Origin: Mycobacterium kyorinense
GTDB taxonomy: Bacteria; Actinomycetota; Actinomycetes; Mycobacteriales; Mycobacteriaceae
DNA length: 64,000 bases
Direction: 5' to 3'
Assembly: GCF_001672775.1 (NCBI RefSeq)
Contig: NZ_LZKJ01000027.1
Coordinates: 1 to 64,000, forward strand
Part shown: positions 32,276 through 44,184 of the stretch, in pieces
Layout of the letters: every line of letters starts with the position of its first letter
Position numbering within the stretch: position 1 is the stretch's first letter
Made by a program: the position numbers and the translations under genes
Notes under the pieces: model-generated
The model's database searches: none
Seen by the model: the letters and a program-made list of their open reading frames with translations, nothing else
What the model was told of the DNA's origin: nothing

Positions 32276-34272
32276 AGGGCGCAAGCCGCTCACGGCGCCG
32301 CAAACCACAGTCGCAACCGGGACGTGGAACCCGGAAGGCAAGGCGGGCAACCGACGTCGAGCGGGCTAAAGGGATCAAAAAGCCGAAAGCGACGGCGCGA
32401 ACCAAAGGCGCGCCAGCCGGCCACTCCGCGCGGGTCCGGCGTACTCGGCAGGCGGTGGACATAGGAGTACGCGGCGCGTCGTTCGTCTTTCGGCACCGAA
32501 CCGGCAACGTGGTGATCTTCGTGGCGCTGATCGTGGCCGCCGTGCAGCTGTTCTACTTGCAGGTGCCGCGCGCCGCCGGTCTGCGGGCCGAAGCGGCCGG
32601 ACAACTGAAGGTCACCGACGTCGAAAAGGCGGTGCGCGGCAGCATCGTCGACCGCAACAACAACCAGCTCGCGTTCACCATCGAAGCGCGCGCGTTGACC
32701 TTCCAGCCGCGCAAGATCCGCAAGCAGCTCGCGGAGGCCAAGGAGAAGAAGGCCAGCAGCCCCGATCCCCAACAACGCCTGCGCGATATCGCCAAAGAGG
32801 TCGCCACCCGGCTGAACAACAAACCCAATTCGGCGACGGTGCTGAAGAAGTTGCAGAGCGACGAGACGTTCGTTTACCTGGCGCGCGCCGTCGACCCGGC
32901 CATTGCGAGCGCCATCATCACCAAGTACCCGGAGGTCGGCGCCGAACGCCAGGACCTGCGTCAATATCCGGGTGGATCGTTGGCGGCCAATATCGTCGGC
33001 GGCATCGACTGGGACGGTCACGGGCTGCTCGGCCTGGAGGATTCACTGGACGCCGCGCTGGCTGGAACCGACGGTTCGATTACCTACGACCGCGGCTCCG
33101 ACGGTGTGGTGATCCCCGGCAGTTACCGCAACCAGCACAAGGCGGTCAATGGGTCGACTGTTCAGCTCACCATCGACGACGATATCCAGTTCTATGTCCA
33201 GCAACAGGTGCAGCAAGCCAAAAACCTGTCTGGAGCACACAACGTGTCGGCTGTCGTGCTGGACGCCAAAACCGGTGAAGTACTGGCGATGTCGAACGAC
33301 AACACTTTCGACCCGTCGCAGGACATCGGACGCCAGGGCGACAAGCAGATGGGCAACCTGCCGGTGTCCTCGCCATTCGAGCCGGGTTCGGTCAACAAGA
33401 TCATCACCGCGTCGTCAGTCATCGAATACGGCCTGAGCAACCCAGACGAGGTCCTGCAGGTGCCCGGCTCGATCCACATGGGCGGCGTCACCGTGCACGA
33501 CGCCTGGAACCACGGCGTGACGCCCTACACCACCACAGGCGTGTTCGGGAAGTCGTCCAACGTGGGCACATTGATGCTGGCCCAGCGGGTTGGCCCGGAT
33601 CGCTGGTTCGACATGCTTCGCAAGTTCGGTCTGGGTCAGCGCACCGGCGTTGGCCTGCCTGGTGAGAGCGCGGGGTTGGTGCCGCCGATCGACCAGTGGT
33701 CAGGCAGCACATTCTCCAACCTGCCGATCGGACAAGGACTTTCGATGACGCTGCTGCAGATGGCCGGTATGTACCAGGCCATTGCAAACGACGGGCTGCG
33801 GATGCCGCCCCGCATCGTCAAGGCGACGATCGGACCTGACGGTACTCGAACCGAAGAGCCGCGGCCGCAAGGCGTCCGGGTGGTCTCGTCACAGACCGCG
33901 CAGACCGTGCGCAACATGTTGCGCGCGGTCGTGCAGCGCGACCCGATGGGGTATCAGCAGGGCACCGGGCCGGCCGCCGCCGTCGAGGGCTACCAGATCT
34001 CCGGGAAGACGGGTACGGCCCAACAGATCAACCCCGCCTGCGGCTGCTACTTCGACGACGTCTACTGGATCACCTTCGCCGGCTTGGCGACGACCGACAA
34101 CCCGCGTTACGTCATCGGCATCATGATGGACAACCCCCACCATGCCGCCGACGGGTCGCCCGGGACGTCGGCCGCTCCGCTGTTCCACAACATCGCCGGC
34201 TGGCTGTTGCAGCGCGAGAATGTCCCGCTGTCAGCCGATCCCGGACCGCCGTTGACGCTGCAAGCGCTGTAG
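32272..34272 (+). CDS. pbpB: Division-specific peptidoglycan transpeptidase PbpB (FtsI, PBP3)
   Basis: This class B penicillin-binding protein cross-links septal peptidoglycan. The 666-residue protein has a basic cytoplasmic N-terminus, one membrane helix (about 78-98), a pedestal domain and a transpeptidase domain with all three active-site motifs: SVNK (SxxK, in EPGSVNK), SSN (in GKSSNVGT) and KTG (in SGKTGTAQQ). The GTG start overlaps the upstream stop (GTGA). The usual mycobacterial C-terminus PPLTLQAL is present. Confidence 0.96.
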   Translation: MKGASRSRRRKPQSQPGRGTRKARRATDVERAKGIKKPKATARTKGAPAGHSARVRRTRQAVDIGVRGASFVFRHRTGNVVIFVALIVAAVQLFYLQVPRAAGLRAEAAGQLKVTDVEKAVRGSIVDRNNNQLAFTIEARALTFQPRKIRKQLAEAKEKKASSPDPQQRLRDIAKEVATRLNNKPNSATVLKKLQSDETFVYLARAVDPAIASAIITKYPEVGAERQDLRQYPGGSLAANIVGGIDWDGHGLLGLEDSLDAALAGTDGSITYDRGSDGVVIPGSYRNQHKAVNGSTVQLTIDDDIQFYVQQQVQQAKNLSGAHNVSAVVLDAKTGEVLAMSNDNTFDPSQDIGRQGDKQMGNLPVSSPFEPGSVNKIITASSVIEYGLSNPDEVLQVPGSIHMGGVTVHDAWNHGVTPYTTTGVFGKSSNVGTLMLAQRVGPDRWFDMLRKFGLGQRTGVGLPGESAGLVPPIDQWSGSTFSNLPIGQGLSMTLLQMAGMYQAIANDGLRMPPRIVKATIGPDGTRTEEPRPQGVRVVSSQTAQTVRNMLRAVVQRDPMGYQQGTGPAAAVEGYQISGKTGTAQQINPACGCYFDDVYWITFAGLATTDNPRYVIGIMMDNPHHAADGSPGTSAAPLFHNIAGWLLQRENVPLSADPGPPLTLQAL

Positions 34273-34383
34273 CGGCGGGCCACGAAAAAAACCCACGACC
34301 GCCCCCGGCAAGGCCTGTACCGTCACATGGCTCGATAGGGTGTCATCGCTGATCGTGGCGGCTTCAGATCATGGCGGGAGGTG

Positions 34384-35919
34384 ATGACGGTGGCTACGGT
34401 ATTGCGGCCCAGCACCGTCGACGCCGTGCCGCTGCCGACGCTGGCTGCCCAGGTAGGCGCCGTTCCGGCCGAAGGCAGTGCCGTCCCTCAGGTGCACATC
34501 AGCGGCGTGACGTTGCGGGCACAGGACGTGCGGCCAGGAGACCTGTTCGCAGCGTTGACGGGTTCGTCCACGCATGGCGCCCGTTATGCCGGTGACGCGG
34601 TCGAGCGTGGCGCGGTGGCGCTGCTCACCGATGCCGACGGTGTTGCCGAATTAGACGCCGCGGTCCTCGGACGGGTGCCGGTGCTGATTCACCCGGACCC
34701 GCGGCGCGTCCTGGGTGAGCTTGCGGCCACGGTCTATGGACGGCCCTCCGATCGGGTGGTCGTCGTCGGGGTCACCGGAACGTCGGGTAAGACCACGACG
34801 ACCTATCTGCTTGAGGCCGGTTTACGGGCGGCCGGCCGCACGGTGGGATTGATCGGGACGATCGGTATCCGGATCAATGGGGCCGATGTTCCCAGCGCGC
34901 TGACCACACCCGAGGCGCCCGCGCTGCAGGCTCAGCTCGCGGCGATGGCCGAACGCGGGGTGGACACGGTGGTGATGGAGGTGTCCAGTCATGCGCTGGC
35001 CCTGGGGCGTGTCGACGGAACGACTTTCGCCGTCGGCGGTTTCACCAACCTGTCCCGCGACCACTTGGACTTTCACGCGAGCATGGCCGACTACTTCGAG
35101 GCCAAAGCCCGGTTGTTCGACGCCGCGTCGCCGGTACACGCCCGCACCGCGGTGGTCTGCGTCGACGACGATGCCGGCCGCGCCATGGCCGAGCGCGCCG
35201 AGCGCGTCGTGACGGTCAGCGCTGCGGGCCGGGCCGCGGATTGGCGCGCCGAAGGCGTGGCCGCCGACGGCGCCGGGCAACAGTTCACCGCCGTCGACCC
35301 GGCCGGCGTGCACCACCGGGTGGGCATCCGGTTGCCGGGGGGCTACAACATCGCCAATACCCTTCTGGCACTGGCTATCTTGGATGCGCTCGGGGTGTCT
35401 CCCGAGCAGGCCGCGACCGGACTTCGCGACACCGCCGTCCCAGGGCGGCTCGAGCAGATCGACCGCGGCCAGGATTTCCTGGCGCTAGTCGACTACGCCC
35501 ATAAGCCGGGCGCGCTGGGTGCGGTGCTGCAATCGTTGCGCCGCCCCGGTAGCCGGCTGGCGGTGGTCTTCGGGGCCGGCGGCGACCGCGATCCGGGCAA
35601 ACGCGCACCGATGGGCAGAATCGCCGCGGAGTTGGCCGAGTTGGTCGTCGTCACCGACGACAACCCGCGCGGGGAGGACCCGGCCGCGATTCGCCGCGAG
35701 ATCCTGGCCGGTGCTGCTGAAGCAGGCAGCGCCGCAAAGATCGTCGAGATCGGCGACCGGCGCGCGGCGATCCGGCACGCGGTCGGCTGGGCGGGCCCCG
35801 ACGACGTCGTGCTGGTCACCGGTAAAGGCCATGAAACCGGGCAGAGCGGCGGCGGGCTCACCCGCCCGTTCGATGACCGGGTCGAATTGGCCGCCGCGCT
35901 GGAGGAGCGGCGCCAGTGA
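34384..35919 (+). CDS. murE: UDP-N-acetylmuramoyl-tripeptide synthetase MurE
   Basis: MurE adds meso-diaminopimelate to UDP-MurNAc-L-Ala-D-Glu. The protein has the ATP loop GTSGKTTTT and DNPRGEDP, the DNPR signature of diaminopimelate-adding enzymes. The start is one of GTG 34381, ATG 34384 or GTG 34390; GGGAGG at 34376-34381 fits GTG 34390 best by spacing. In M. tuberculosis several genes separate pbpB and murE; here only about 110 bp does, holding no gene. Confidence 0.94.
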   Translation: MTVATVLRPSTVDAVPLPTLAAQVGAVPAEGSAVPQVHISGVTLRAQDVRPGDLFAALTGSSTHGARYAGDAVERGAVALLTDADGVAELDAAVLGRVPVLIHPDPRRVLGELAATVYGRPSDRVVVVGVTGTSGKTTTTYLLEAGLRAAGRTVGLIGTIGIRINGADVPSALTTPEAPALQAQLAAMAERGVDTVVMEVSSHALALGRVDGTTFAVGGFTNLSRDHLDFHASMADYFEAKARLFDAASPVHARTAVVCVDDDAGRAMAERAERVVTVSAAGRAADWRAEGVAADGAGQQFTAVDPAGVHHRVGIRLPGGYNIANTLLALAILDALGVSPEQAATGLRDTAVPGRLEQIDRGQDFLALVDYAHKPGALGAVLQSLRRPGSRLAVVFGAGGDRDPGKRAPMGRIAAELAELVVVTDDNPRGEDPAAIRREILAGAAEAGSAAKIVEIGDRRAAIRHAVGWAGPDDVVLVTGKGHETGQSGGGLTRPFDDRVELAAALEERRQ

Positions 35920-37397
35920 TAGCGCTGACCGTCGCGCAGATCGCCGAGATCGTCGGCGGCGAGCTGGTCGACATCTCGCCGGAAGCAGCCGCGGACTTGC
36001 GCGTCACCGGAACAGTCGAATTCGACTCTCGCAAGGTCGCATCCGGTGGCTTGTTCCTGGCCCTGCCGGGGGCCCGCGCCGACGGGCACGACCATGCCGC
36101 GGCGGCCGTGACGGCCGGCGCGGTCGCAGTGCTGGCCGCCCGGCCGGTCGGCGTGCCCGCGATCGTGGTGCGTCCCGACGCCACCGCCGCCCGACGGGCC
36201 AGCGTGCTCGAGCACGACACCGACGGATCGGGCGCGGCGGTACTGGCGGCGCTGGCCAAGCTCGCCGCAGCGGTGGCGGCTGAACTCGTCGCGCAAGGAC
36301 TGACCATCGTCGGGATCACCGGCTCGTCGGGGAAGACGTCGACCAAGGACCTGCTGGCTGCCGTGCTCGCCCCGCTGGGCGAGGTGGTCGCACCGCCCGG
36401 GTCGTTCAACAACGAACTGGGCCATCCCTGGACCGTTTTGCGCGCCGACGAGAACACCGACTACTTGATCCTGGAACTGTCGGCGCGCCACCCGGGCAAC
36501 ATCGCCGCGCTGGCCGCCATCGCGCCGCCCACCATCGGGGTGGTGCTCAATGTCGGTACCGCGCACCTGGGCGAGTTCGGCTCCCGGCAAGCCATCGCCG
36601 ACACCAAAGCCGAACTCCCACAAGCCATTCCGCAATCCGGCGTGGTCGTGCTCAACGTCGACGACTCGGCAGTGGCGGCCATGGCCGACAAAACCGCGGC
36701 CCGGGTGGTGCGCGTGAGCCGCCAGCCCGCCCACGTGTGGGCGGGCCCGGTCACCCTCGACGAATTGGCCAGGCCGCAGTTCACGCTGCATGCCGGCGAC
36801 CGCGCGGTCGATGTCGGGTTGGCCGTACACGGCGACCACCACGTCAGCAACGCGTTGTGCGCGGCGGCGGTCGCCCTGGAGTGCGGGGCCACCGTCGACC
36901 AGGTGGCGACTGCGCTGGCCAGTGCGCACCCGGTGTCGCAGCACCGCATGCGGGTGACCAGCCGCGACGACGGGGTGACGGTCATCGACGACGCCTACAA
37001 CGCCAACCCGGATTCCATGCGCGCCGGCCTGCAGGCATTGGCCTGGATGGCCCGCGGCCAGCGGCGCAGTTGGGCGGTGCTGGGCGAGATGGCCGAACTC
37101 GGTGAGGACGCGATATCCGAGCATGACCGCATCGGTCGGTTGGCGGTGCGCTTAGATGTGACTCGACTCATTGTCGTGGGAACGGGGAGGTCGATGAGCG
37201 CCATGCACCAGGGCGCGGTCATGGAGGGCTCATGGGGCGGCGAGGCCAGTATCGTCGCCGATGCCGATGCCGCCCTGGCACTATTGCGGTCCGAACTGCA
37301 ATCCGGAGATGTGGTGCTGGTCAAGGCCTCCAACGCCGCCGGGCTGGGAGCGCTCGCCGACGCGCTGATGGCCCCGGCCGACGGTGACGCCCGATGA
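35916..37397 (+). CDS. murF: UDP-N-acetylmuramoyl-tripeptide--D-alanyl-D-alanine ligase MurF
   Basis: MurF adds D-Ala-D-Ala to complete the peptidoglycan pentapeptide precursor. The 493-residue Mur ligase has the ATP loop [21 protein letters not shown] and [15 protein letters not shown]. The GTG start overlaps the murE stop (GTGA) and its stop overlaps the mraY ATG (ATGA). Confidence 0.95.
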   Translation: MIALTVAQIAEIVGGELVDISPEAAADLRVTGTVEFDSRKVASGGLFLALPGARADGHDHAAAAVTAGAVAVLAARPVGVPAIVVRPDATAARRASVLEHDTDGSGAAVLAALAKLAAAVAAELVAQGLTIVGITGSSGKTSTKDLLAAVLAPLGEVVAPPGSFNNELGHPWTVLRADENTDYLILELSARHPGNIAALAAIAPPTIGVVLNVGTAHLGEFGSRQAIADTKAELPQAIPQSGVVVLNVDDSAVAAMADKTAARVVRVSRQPAHVWAGPVTLDELARPQFTLHAGDRAVDVGLAVHGDHHVSNALCAAAVALECGATVDQVATALASAHPVSQHRMRVTSRDDGVTVIDDAYNANPDSMRAGLQALAWMARGQRRSWAVLGEMAELGEDAISEHDRIGRLAVRLDVTRLIVVGTGRSMSAMHQGAVMEGSWGGEASIVADADAALALLRSELQSGDVVLVKASNAAGLGALADALMAPADGDAR

Positions 37398-38473
37398 TTC
37401 AAATCCTCATCGCCGTCGGCATTGCGCTGACGGTCTCCATCGTGCTCACCCCGCTGTTGATCCGGCTCTTCACCATGCAGGGATTTGGCCACGAGATCCG
37501 CGAGGACGGTCCTCCGAGCCACCAGACCAAGCGCGGCACGCCGTCAATGGGCGGGGTGGCGATCCTGGCCGGCATTTGGGCGGGTTACCTGGGGACCCAC
37601 GTCGTCGGCCTGGCACTCGACGGCGAGGGGCCGTCCGCGTCGGGGCTGCTGGTGCTGTTCTTGGCCACCGCACTGGGCGCCGTCGGATTCGTCGACGACC
37701 TGATCGGGATCCGCCGCTCCCGCAACCTCGGGCTGAACAAGACGGCCAAAACGGTCGGGCAGATCACCGCCGCCCTGCTGTTCGGGGTGCTGGTGCTGCA
37801 GTTCCGCAACAATGCCGGCCTGACACCGGGCAGCGCCGATCTGTCCTACGTGCGTGAAATCGCCACCGTCACACTGGCGCCCGCGCTGTTCGTGCTGTTC
37901 TGCGTGGTCATGGTCAGCGCCTGGTCGAATGCGGTGAACTTCACCGACGGCCTCGACGGGCTGGCGGCCGGGGCGATGGCGATGGTCACCGCCGCCTACG
38001 TGCTGATCACGTTCTGGCAGTACCGCAATGCCTGCGCCACCGCGCCGGGCCTGGGTTGCTACAACGTGCGCGACCCGCTGGACCTGGCCCTGATCGCTGC
38101 CGCAACGGCCGGCGCCTGTATCGGGTTTTTGTGGTGGAACGCCGCGCCGGCCAAGATCTTCATGGGCGACACCGGATCGTTGGCGCTGGGCGGCATCATC
38201 GCCGGGTTGTCGGTGACCAGCCGCACCGAGATCCTGGCGGTGGTGCTGGGTTCGCTGTTCGTCGCCGAGATCGTCTCGGTGGTTCTGCAAATCCTGACGT
38301 TTCGCACCACCGGGCGCCGCGTTTTCCGGATGGCGCCGTTTCATCACCATTTCGAGCTGGTCGGCTGGGCCGAAACCACGGTCATCATTCGGTTCTGGCT
38401 GTTGACCGCGATCAGTTGCGGCCTGGGTGTGGCGCTGTTCTACAGCGAGTGGCTCGCGGCCGCCGGCGACTGA
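37394..38473 (+). CDS. mraY: Phospho-N-acetylmuramoyl-pentapeptide transferase MraY
   Basis: MraY transfers phospho-MurNAc-pentapeptide to undecaprenyl phosphate, making lipid I. The 359-residue membrane protein has about ten helices and the catalytic acidic motifs [21 protein letters not shown] and [11 protein letters not shown], plus [10 protein letters not shown] near the C-terminus. The start overlaps murF by four bases. One base separates its stop from the murD GTG. Confidence 0.97.
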   Translation: MIQILIAVGIALTVSIVLTPLLIRLFTMQGFGHEIREDGPPSHQTKRGTPSMGGVAILAGIWAGYLGTHVVGLALDGEGPSASGLLVLFLATALGAVGFVDDLIGIRRSRNLGLNKTAKTVGQITAALLFGVLVLQFRNNAGLTPGSADLSYVREIATVTLAPALFVLFCVVMVSAWSNAVNFTDGLDGLAAGAMAMVTAAYVLITFWQYRNACATAPGLGCYNVRDPLDLALIAAATAGACIGFLWWNAAPAKIFMGDTGSLALGGIIAGLSVTSRTEILAVVLGSLFVAEIVSVVLQILTFRTTGRRVFRMAPFHHHFELVGWAETTVIIRFWLLTAISCGLGVALFYSEWLAAAGD

Positions 38474-38474
38474 C

Positions 38475-39932
38475 GTGACTCATGAGCTGGTCTCCGCCGG
38501 CACCTCGGTGCTGGTCACCGGCGGTGGTGTCACCGGAAAGTCGGTGCTGACGGCACTGGCCTCCCTGGGCGCGACGGCCACGCTGTGCGACGACGACCCG
38601 ACCACCCGGCAGTTGCACGCCGACGCCGGCGTGGCGACGGTGACGCCTTCGGCGGCCGCCGAGCGTATCGACGACTACGCCCTGGTGATCACCAGTCCGG
38701 GTTTCCAGCCCACCGCGCCGGTGCTGATGGCCGCCGCGGCAGCCGGCATCCCCATCTGGGGCGACGTCGAGCTGGCCTGGCGGCTCGACACCTCCGGTCA
38801 TTACGGGCCGCCGCGGCGCTGGCTGGCCGTCACCGGCACCAACGGCAAGACGACCACCACCTCGATGTTGCACGCCATGCTCAGCGCCGCGGGCCTGGCT
38901 GCCCGGCTCTGCGGCAACATCGGCAAACCGGTTCTGGACGCGCTTCGCGAGCCCGCTGAGATGCTGGCCGTGGAACTGTCCAGTTTCCAGCTGCATTGGG
39001 CGCCGTCGCTGCGGCCCGAAGCCGGTGCGGTGCTCAACATCGCCGAGGACCACCTGGACTGGCATGCCACGATGGCCGACTACACCGCCGCCAAAGCCCA
39101 GGTGCTCGGCGGTCGGGTGGCGGTCGTCGGGCTGGACGACACCCGGGCGGCGGCGCTGCTGGACACCGCGCCGGCCCCCGTGCACGTCGGATTCCGCCTC
39201 GGCGAACCCGCTACCGGGCAACTGGGCGTGCGGGACGGCATGCTGATCGACCGCGCCTTCGCTGACGACCTCGCGCTGGCATCCGTCGCCTCGATACCGG
39301 TGCCACCGCCGGTCGGCGTGCTCGATGCGCTGGCCGCGGCGGCGCTGGCCCGCAGCGTCGGGGTCGGCGCGGACGCGATCGGCGACGCCCTGGCGACGTT
39401 TCGCGTCGGCCGGCATCGCGCTGAGGTGGTCGCCGTCGTGGACGGGGTCAGCTACGTCGACGACTCCAAGGCCACCAACCCGCACGCCGCCGAGGCGTCG
39501 GTACGGGCCTACCGGCGGGTGGTCTGGATCGCCGGTGGGCTGCTCAAGGGCGCGTCCGTCGATGCGACCGTGGCCAGGATCGCTAATCGCCTGGTCGGGG
39601 CCGTGTTGATCGGCCGTGACCGGGCCGCGGTTGCGGAGGCGTTATCACGACACGCGCCCGATGTCCCCGTCGTACAGGTTGTGACAGGCGAGGATATTGA
39701 TATGCAAGCGACTGCTGAGTCTTCTGTTACTCCTGTGACAAGAGTTGTTCAGGTGCCCGACGACGCCGTCGGCAGTCGCGTGATGCACGCGGCCGTGGCC
39801 GCCGCCCGCGATCTGGCCGCCCCTGGCGACACCGTGCTGCTGGCACCGGCCGGCGCATCCTTCGACCAGTTCAGCGGCTATGCCGACCGGGGCGACGCAT
39901 TCGCGGCTGCCGCACGCGCCACGACCCGGTAG
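38475..39932 (+). CDS. murD: UDP-N-acetylmuramoylalanine--D-glutamate ligase MurD
   Basis: MurD adds D-glutamate to UDP-MurNAc-L-Ala. The 485-residue product, essentially the length of the M. tuberculosis enzyme, has the N-terminal nucleotide fold [13 protein letters not shown], the ATP loop [10 protein letters not shown] and [14 protein letters not shown] chose GTG 38475 (VTHELVSAG), one base after the mraY stop, over a start inside mraY at 38427. Confidence 0.95.
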   Translation: MTHELVSAGTSVLVTGGGVTGKSVLTALASLGATATLCDDDPTTRQLHADAGVATVTPSAAAERIDDYALVITSPGFQPTAPVLMAAAAAGIPIWGDVELAWRLDTSGHYGPPRRWLAVTGTNGKTTTTSMLHAMLSAAGLAARLCGNIGKPVLDALREPAEMLAVELSSFQLHWAPSLRPEAGAVLNIAEDHLDWHATMADYTAAKAQVLGGRVAVVGLDDTRAAALLDTAPAPVHVGFRLGEPATGQLGVRDGMLIDRAFADDLALASVASIPVPPPVGVLDALAAAALARSVGVGADAIGDALATFRVGRHRAEVVAVVDGVSYVDDSKATNPHAAEASVRAYRRVVWIAGGLLKGASVDATVARIANRLVGAVLIGRDRAAVAEALSRHAPDVPVVQVVTGEDIDMQATAESSVTPVTRVVQVPDDAVGSRVMHAAVAAARDLAAPGDTVLLAPAGASFDQFSGYADRGDAFAAAARATTR

Positions 39933-39938
39933 CCACTG

Positions 39939-41534
39939 GTGAGCAACGTGCTGACCCGGTTGCTGCGCCGGGGCACGAACGACGGCGAGCCGCCGGAGAC
40001 GGGCGCGCCCGACAAGGCGCCGGCCGCCAGCGACTCCCGCGTTCCGCGGACCCGGTTCGGCGCCTGGCTGGGCCGGCCCATGACGTCGTTTCATCTGATC
40101 ATCGCCGTGGCCGCGCTGCTCACCACGCTCGGCCTGATCATGGTGCTCTCGGCGTCTGGCGTGCACTCCTATGACGCCGACGGGTCGGCCTGGATCATCT
40201 TCGGTAAGCAAGTGCTGTGGACGGTGATCGGCCTGACCGCCTGCTATGTGGCGCTACGGATGCCGGTGCACTTCATGCGCCGGGTTGCCTTCACCGGCTT
40301 CGCATTCACCATCGTCTTGCTGGTGCTGGTGCTTGTCCCGGGCATCGGCACCGTCTCCAACGGCTCCAGCGGGTGGTTCGTGATCCATGGGTTCTCGATG
40401 CAGCCGTCCGAGCTCACCAAGATCGCCTTCGCCATCTGGGGGGCGCATCTGCTGGCAGCCCGGCGCATGGAGAGGGCCACGCTGCGGGAGATGCTGATTC
40501 CGCTGGTGCCGGCCGCGGTGATCGCACTGGCCCTGATCGTGGCCGAGCCCGACCTGGGGCAAACGGTGTCGCTGGGCATCATCTTGTTGGCCCTGCTGTG
40601 GTACGCCGGATTGCCGTTGCGGGTGTTCTGCAGCTCGCTGCTCGCGGTCGTGGTGGCCGCGGCGATCTTGGCGGTGTCCGAGGGCTACCGCTCCGACCGG
40701 GTGCAGTCCTGGCTGGATCCCGGCGCCGACTCACAGGGCGCCGGGTACCAGGCCAAGCAGGCCAAGTACGCGCTGGCCAATGGCGGGATCTTCGGTCACG
40801 GCCTCGGCCAGGGCACCGCCAAATGGAATTATCTGCCCAACGCCCACAATGACTTCATCTTCGCGATCATCGGTGAGGAACTGGGCTTTGTGGGGGCATT
40901 CGGGCTACTGGCGCTGTTCGGGCTGTTCGCCTACACCGGCATGCGCATCGCACGGCGCTCCGCCGACCCGTTCCTGCGGCTGCTGACCGCCACCATCACC
41001 TTGTGGGTTTCCGGTCAGGTGTTCATCAACGTCGGCTATGTGATCGGGCTGCTGCCGGTCACCGGGATCCAGCTGCCGCTTATCTCAGCCGGTGGAACCT
41101 CCACGGCCACAACACTTCTGATGATTGGCGTGATGGCCAACGCGGCTCGCCACGAACCCGAGGCCGTTGCTGCCCTGCGCGCGGGGCGCGACGACCGGAT
41201 GAACCGGCTGTTGCGACTGCCGCTGCCCGAGCCTTATTCGCCGACCCGGGTCGAGGCGCTGCGCGACCGCCTGCGGTCCCGCCCGCAATCGCCCAAACAG
41301 CAACGCAAAGCCGACCGGGCGCCGTCGGCCGGCCGATCGGGCAGACCCCCGAAAATGGATCGGCGGGTCCGAGGGGCCGGCGGGGGCGCCCGCCGGTCAG
41401 GGGGCCAGCATCCGGAGGGAGGTGCCGCCGCGCGCGTGCGGGGGCGGCATTATGGACGTGAACAGCGCTTCGCCGACCAGCCTCAGCTACGCGGCAAGCG
41501 CGCTCGCGCACTGGAAGGTCAGCGTTACGGGTGA
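39939..41534 (+). CDS. ftsW: Peptidoglycan glycosyltransferase FtsW
   Basis: FtsW is the SEDS-family polymerase that makes septal glycan strands with PbpB. The 531-residue protein has about ten membrane helices between residues 50 and 410. Conserved SEDS sequences are [38 protein letters not shown] and [10 protein letters not shown]. The mycobacterial C-terminal cytoplasmic tail (about 110 residues, Arg-rich) is present; in M. tuberculosis such a tail binds FtsZ. The start is GTG 39939, six bases after murD. Confidence 0.95.
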   Translation: MSNVLTRLLRRGTNDGEPPETGAPDKAPAASDSRVPRTRFGAWLGRPMTSFHLIIAVAALLTTLGLIMVLSASGVHSYDADGSAWIIFGKQVLWTVIGLTACYVALRMPVHFMRRVAFTGFAFTIVLLVLVLVPGIGTVSNGSSGWFVIHGFSMQPSELTKIAFAIWGAHLLAARRMERATLREMLIPLVPAAVIALALIVAEPDLGQTVSLGIILLALLWYAGLPLRVFCSSLLAVVVAAAILAVSEGYRSDRVQSWLDPGADSQGAGYQAKQAKYALANGGIFGHGLGQGTAKWNYLPNAHNDFIFAIIGEELGFVGAFGLLALFGLFAYTGMRIARRSADPFLRLLTATITLWVSGQVFINVGYVIGLLPVTGIQLPLISAGGTSTATTLLMIGVMANAARHEPEAVAALRAGRDDRMNRLLRLPLPEPYSPTRVEALRDRLRSRPQSPKQQRKADRAPSAGRSGRPPKMDRRVRGAGGGARRSGGQHPEGGAAARVRGRHYGREQRFADQPQLRGKRARALEGQRYG

Positions 41535-42727
41535 ACGACTCTGTCACGGAGCCGACCAGCGGGGTGAACAGCGACTCGGGGAGCCGGCCCGGTGGCGGGT
41601 CATTGTCGGTAGTGCTGGCCGGCGGCGGTACCGCCGGGCACGTCGAGCCGGCGATGGCGGTCGCGGACGCGCTGGTCGCGCTGGATCCGCAGGTCCGCAT
41701 CACTGCATTGGGAACGGCGCGAGGTCTGGAGACCAGGCTGGTGCCCGAACGTGGTTACCGTCTTGAGCTGATCACCCCGGTGCCACTGCCGCGCAAGCCG
41801 ACTGCCGATCTGGCCCGGCTGCCGGCGCGGGTGATGCGCGCCGTGCGCCAAACGCGTGCGGTGCTCGACGGCGTCAATGCCGATGTGGTGATCGGATTCG
41901 GCGGTTATGTGGCGTTGCCGGCCTACCTCGCGGCCCGTCGCCGTCGCGTTCCGGTGGTGATTCACGAGGCCAACGCCAGCGCGGGGCTGGCCAACCGGGT
42001 CGGCGCACGCCGCGCGCAGCGGGTGCTCTCGGCGGTGCCCGATCCCGGCCTGCCGCACGCCGAAGTGGTCGGCGTGCCGGTGCGGGCGGCGATCACCACG
42101 CTGGACCGCGCGGCGTTACGGGCCGAAGCACGCGCGCATTTCGGCTTCGCCGACGACGCCCGGGTGCTGCTGGCGTTCGGTGGTTCGCAGGGCGCCGCGT
42201 CGATCAACCGGGCCGTCGCCGCGGCCGCCGGCGAGCTGGCCGCCGCCGGAGTGGCGGTGTTGCATGCCTACGGCGCCAAGAACACCATCGAGCTGCGCAC
42301 GCCGCAGCCCGGCGACCCGCCCTATGTGGCGATGCCCTACCTGAACCGGATGGACCTGGCGTATGCGGCGGCCGACCTGGCGATCTGCCGCTCCGGAGCG
42401 ATGACGGTCGCCGAGGTCTCCGCTGTGGGCCTGCCCGCGGTGTATGTGCCGCTGCCGATCGGTAACGGCGAGCAGCGGCTCAACGCGTTACCGGTGGTCA
42501 GGGCCGGCGGCGGCCTGCTGGTCGCCGACGCCGACCTGACCCCGGGATTCGTGGCCGAGCAGGTCGCCGGACTGCTGGGTGACGTGTCGCGGCTGTCGGC
42601 GATGACGGCCGCCGCGGCGCTGGCCGGCCACCCCGATGCGGCCGAGCAGGTGGCGCTCGCCGCGCTGGACGTCGCGCGCGAGGCGCGGGACGGGAAGCGC
42701 GCGCGAGCTGGGCGGGGGCGGCGTTGA
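41531..42727 (+). CDS. murG: UDP-GlcNAc--lipid I N-acetylglucosaminyltransferase MurG
   Basis: MurG makes lipid II on the inner face of the membrane. The 398-residue GT28 enzyme shows the glycine loop [20 protein letters not shown], the second loop [13 protein letters not shown], and [22 protein letters not shown] with the UDP-GlcNAc-binding residues. The start overlaps the ftsW stop (GTGA). The N-terminal 20 residues before VVLAGGG are variable. Confidence 0.96.
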   Translation: MNDSVTEPTSGVNSDSGSRPGGGSLSVVLAGGGTAGHVEPAMAVADALVALDPQVRITALGTARGLETRLVPERGYRLELITPVPLPRKPTADLARLPARVMRAVRQTRAVLDGVNADVVIGFGGYVALPAYLAARRRRVPVVIHEANASAGLANRVGARRAQRVLSAVPDPGLPHAEVVGVPVRAAITTLDRAALRAEARAHFGFADDARVLLAFGGSQGAASINRAVAAAAGELAAAGVAVLHAYGAKNTIELRTPQPGDPPYVAMPYLNRMDLAYAAADLAICRSGAMTVAEVSAVGLPAVYVPLPIGNGEQRLNALPVVRAGGGLLVADADLTPGFVAEQVAGLLGDVSRLSAMTAAAALAGHPDAAEQVALAALDVAREARDGKRARAGRGRR

Positions 42728-44184
42728 ACGCCGAGTCGCTGCCGCCCGACCTGCAGCGAGTCCACATGGTCGGCATCGGGGGAGCGGGCATGTCGGGGAT
42801 CGCCCGCATCCTGCTCGATCGCGGCGGCCAAGTGTCGGGGTCCGACGCCAAGGAGTCGCGCGGAGTGCGTGCGCTGCGCGCCCGCGGTGCACTGATCCGG
42901 ATCGGCCACGATGCGTCGTCGCTGGATCTGCTGCCCGGCGGCGCCACCGCGGTCATCACCACGCACGCCGCGATCCCGAAAACCAACCCCGAGCTCGTGG
43001 AAGCCCGTCGGCGCGGCATTCCGGTGGTGTTGCGCCCGGCGGTGCTGGCCAAGCTGATGGTCGGACGCACCACGTTGATGATCACCGGCACGCACGGGAA
43101 GACGACGACGACGTCGATGCTCATCGTCGCGTTGCAACATTGCGGGTGTGACCCGTCCTTCGCGGTCGGCGGCGAGATGGGCGAGGCGGGCACCAACGCC
43201 CACCACGGCAGCGGCGACTGCTTTGTCGCCGAAGCCGACGAAAGCGACGGCTCGCTGCTGGAGTACACGCCCAACGTCGCCGTCGTCACCAACATCGAGG
43301 CCGATCACCTGGACTTCTTCGGCAGCGCCGACGCCTACGCCGCGGTGTTCGACTCGTTCGTCGAGCGTCTTGCCCCGGGCGGCGCACTCGTCGTTTGCAC
43401 CGACGATCCTGGTGCGTCGGCGCTGGCGGAACGCACTGCGCCGCTGGGCATTCGGGTGCTCCGCTATGGAAGCGGCGATCCGGAGCAGTTAAGCGGTGCG
43501 CTGCTGTCGTGGGAGCAGCAGGGCACCGGCGCGGTTGCCCACATCCAGTTGGCCGGGGAAGCCCATCCGCGGGTCATGCGGCTGGCGGTGCCGGGCCGGC
43601 ACATGGCGCTCAACGCCTTGGGGGCGCTTTTGGCCGCGGTCGAGATCGGTGCGCCGCCCGACGCGGTGCTCGACGGGCTGGCCGGTTTCGAGGGTGTGCG
43701 CCGCCGATTCGAGTTGATCGGGACCGCGGGCTCGGTGCGGGTGTTCGACGACTACGCGCATCACCCGACGGAGATCGACGCGACGCTGGCCGCCGTACGC
43801 ACGCTGCTCGAGCAGGCCGGCAGCGGCCGGTCGCTGGTGGTTTTCCAGCCGCATCTGTATTCGCGGACAAAGGATTTCGCCGTTGAGTTCGGGCACGCTC
43901 TGAACGGCGCCGACGAGGTTTTCGTGCTCGACGTCTACGCCGCCCGCGAGCAGCCGCTGGCCGGTGTGAGCGGAGCCAGTGTCGCCGAGCACGTCAGCGT
44001 GCCGGTGCACTACCTGCCGGATTTCTCGACGGTCGCCGGCGCGGTGGCTGCGGCGGCCGGTCCGGGCGATGTCGTCGTCACCATGGGTGCTGGCGATGTG
44101 ACGATGCTCGGGCCGGAGATCGTGACGGCGCTGCGGGTGCGGGCCAACCGCAGCGCGCCGGGCCGGCCGGGGGTCTTGTGGTGA
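42724..44184 (+). CDS. murC: UDP-N-acetylmuramate--L-alanine ligase MurC
   Basis: MurC adds the first residue of the stem peptide. The 486-residue protein has [17 protein letters not shown], the ATP loop [20 protein letters not shown] and [10 protein letters not shown]. The start is a TTG at 42724 that overlaps the murG stop (TTGA), a weak codon kept in use by coupling. It is followed by ftsQ with another GTGA overlap. Confidence 0.95.
   Translation: MNAESLPPDLQRVHMVGIGGAGMSGIARILLDRGGQVSGSDAKESRGVRALRARGALIRIGHDASSLDLLPGGATAVITTHAAIPKTNPELVEARRRGIPVVLRPAVLAKLMVGRTTLMITGTHGKTTTTSMLIVALQHCGCDPSFAVGGEMGEAGTNAHHGSGDCFVAEADESDGSLLEYTPNVAVVTNIEADHLDFFGSADAYAAVFDSFVERLAPGGALVVCTDDPGASALAERTAPLGIRVLRYGSGDPEQLSGALLSWEQQGTGAVAHIQLAGEAHPRVMRLAVPGRHMALNALGALLAAVEIGAPPDAVLDGLAGFEGVRRRFELIGTAGSVRVFDDYAHHPTEIDATLAAVRTLLEQAGSGRSLVVFQPHLYSRTKDFAVEFGHALNGADEVFVLDVYAAREQPLAGVSGASVAEHVSVPVHYLPDFSTVAGAVAAAAGPGDVVVTMGAGDVTMLGPEIVTALRVRANRSAPGRPGVLW

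Noticed and set aside
34273..34383. Terminator in the A-rich stretch after pbpB
   Set aside because: The arms flanking the A7 run do not pair as a hairpin in either orientation.
35493..37124. 543-codon minus-strand open frame opposite murE and murF
   Set aside because: Shadow of conserved Mur ligases; no recognisable domain or ribosome binding site.
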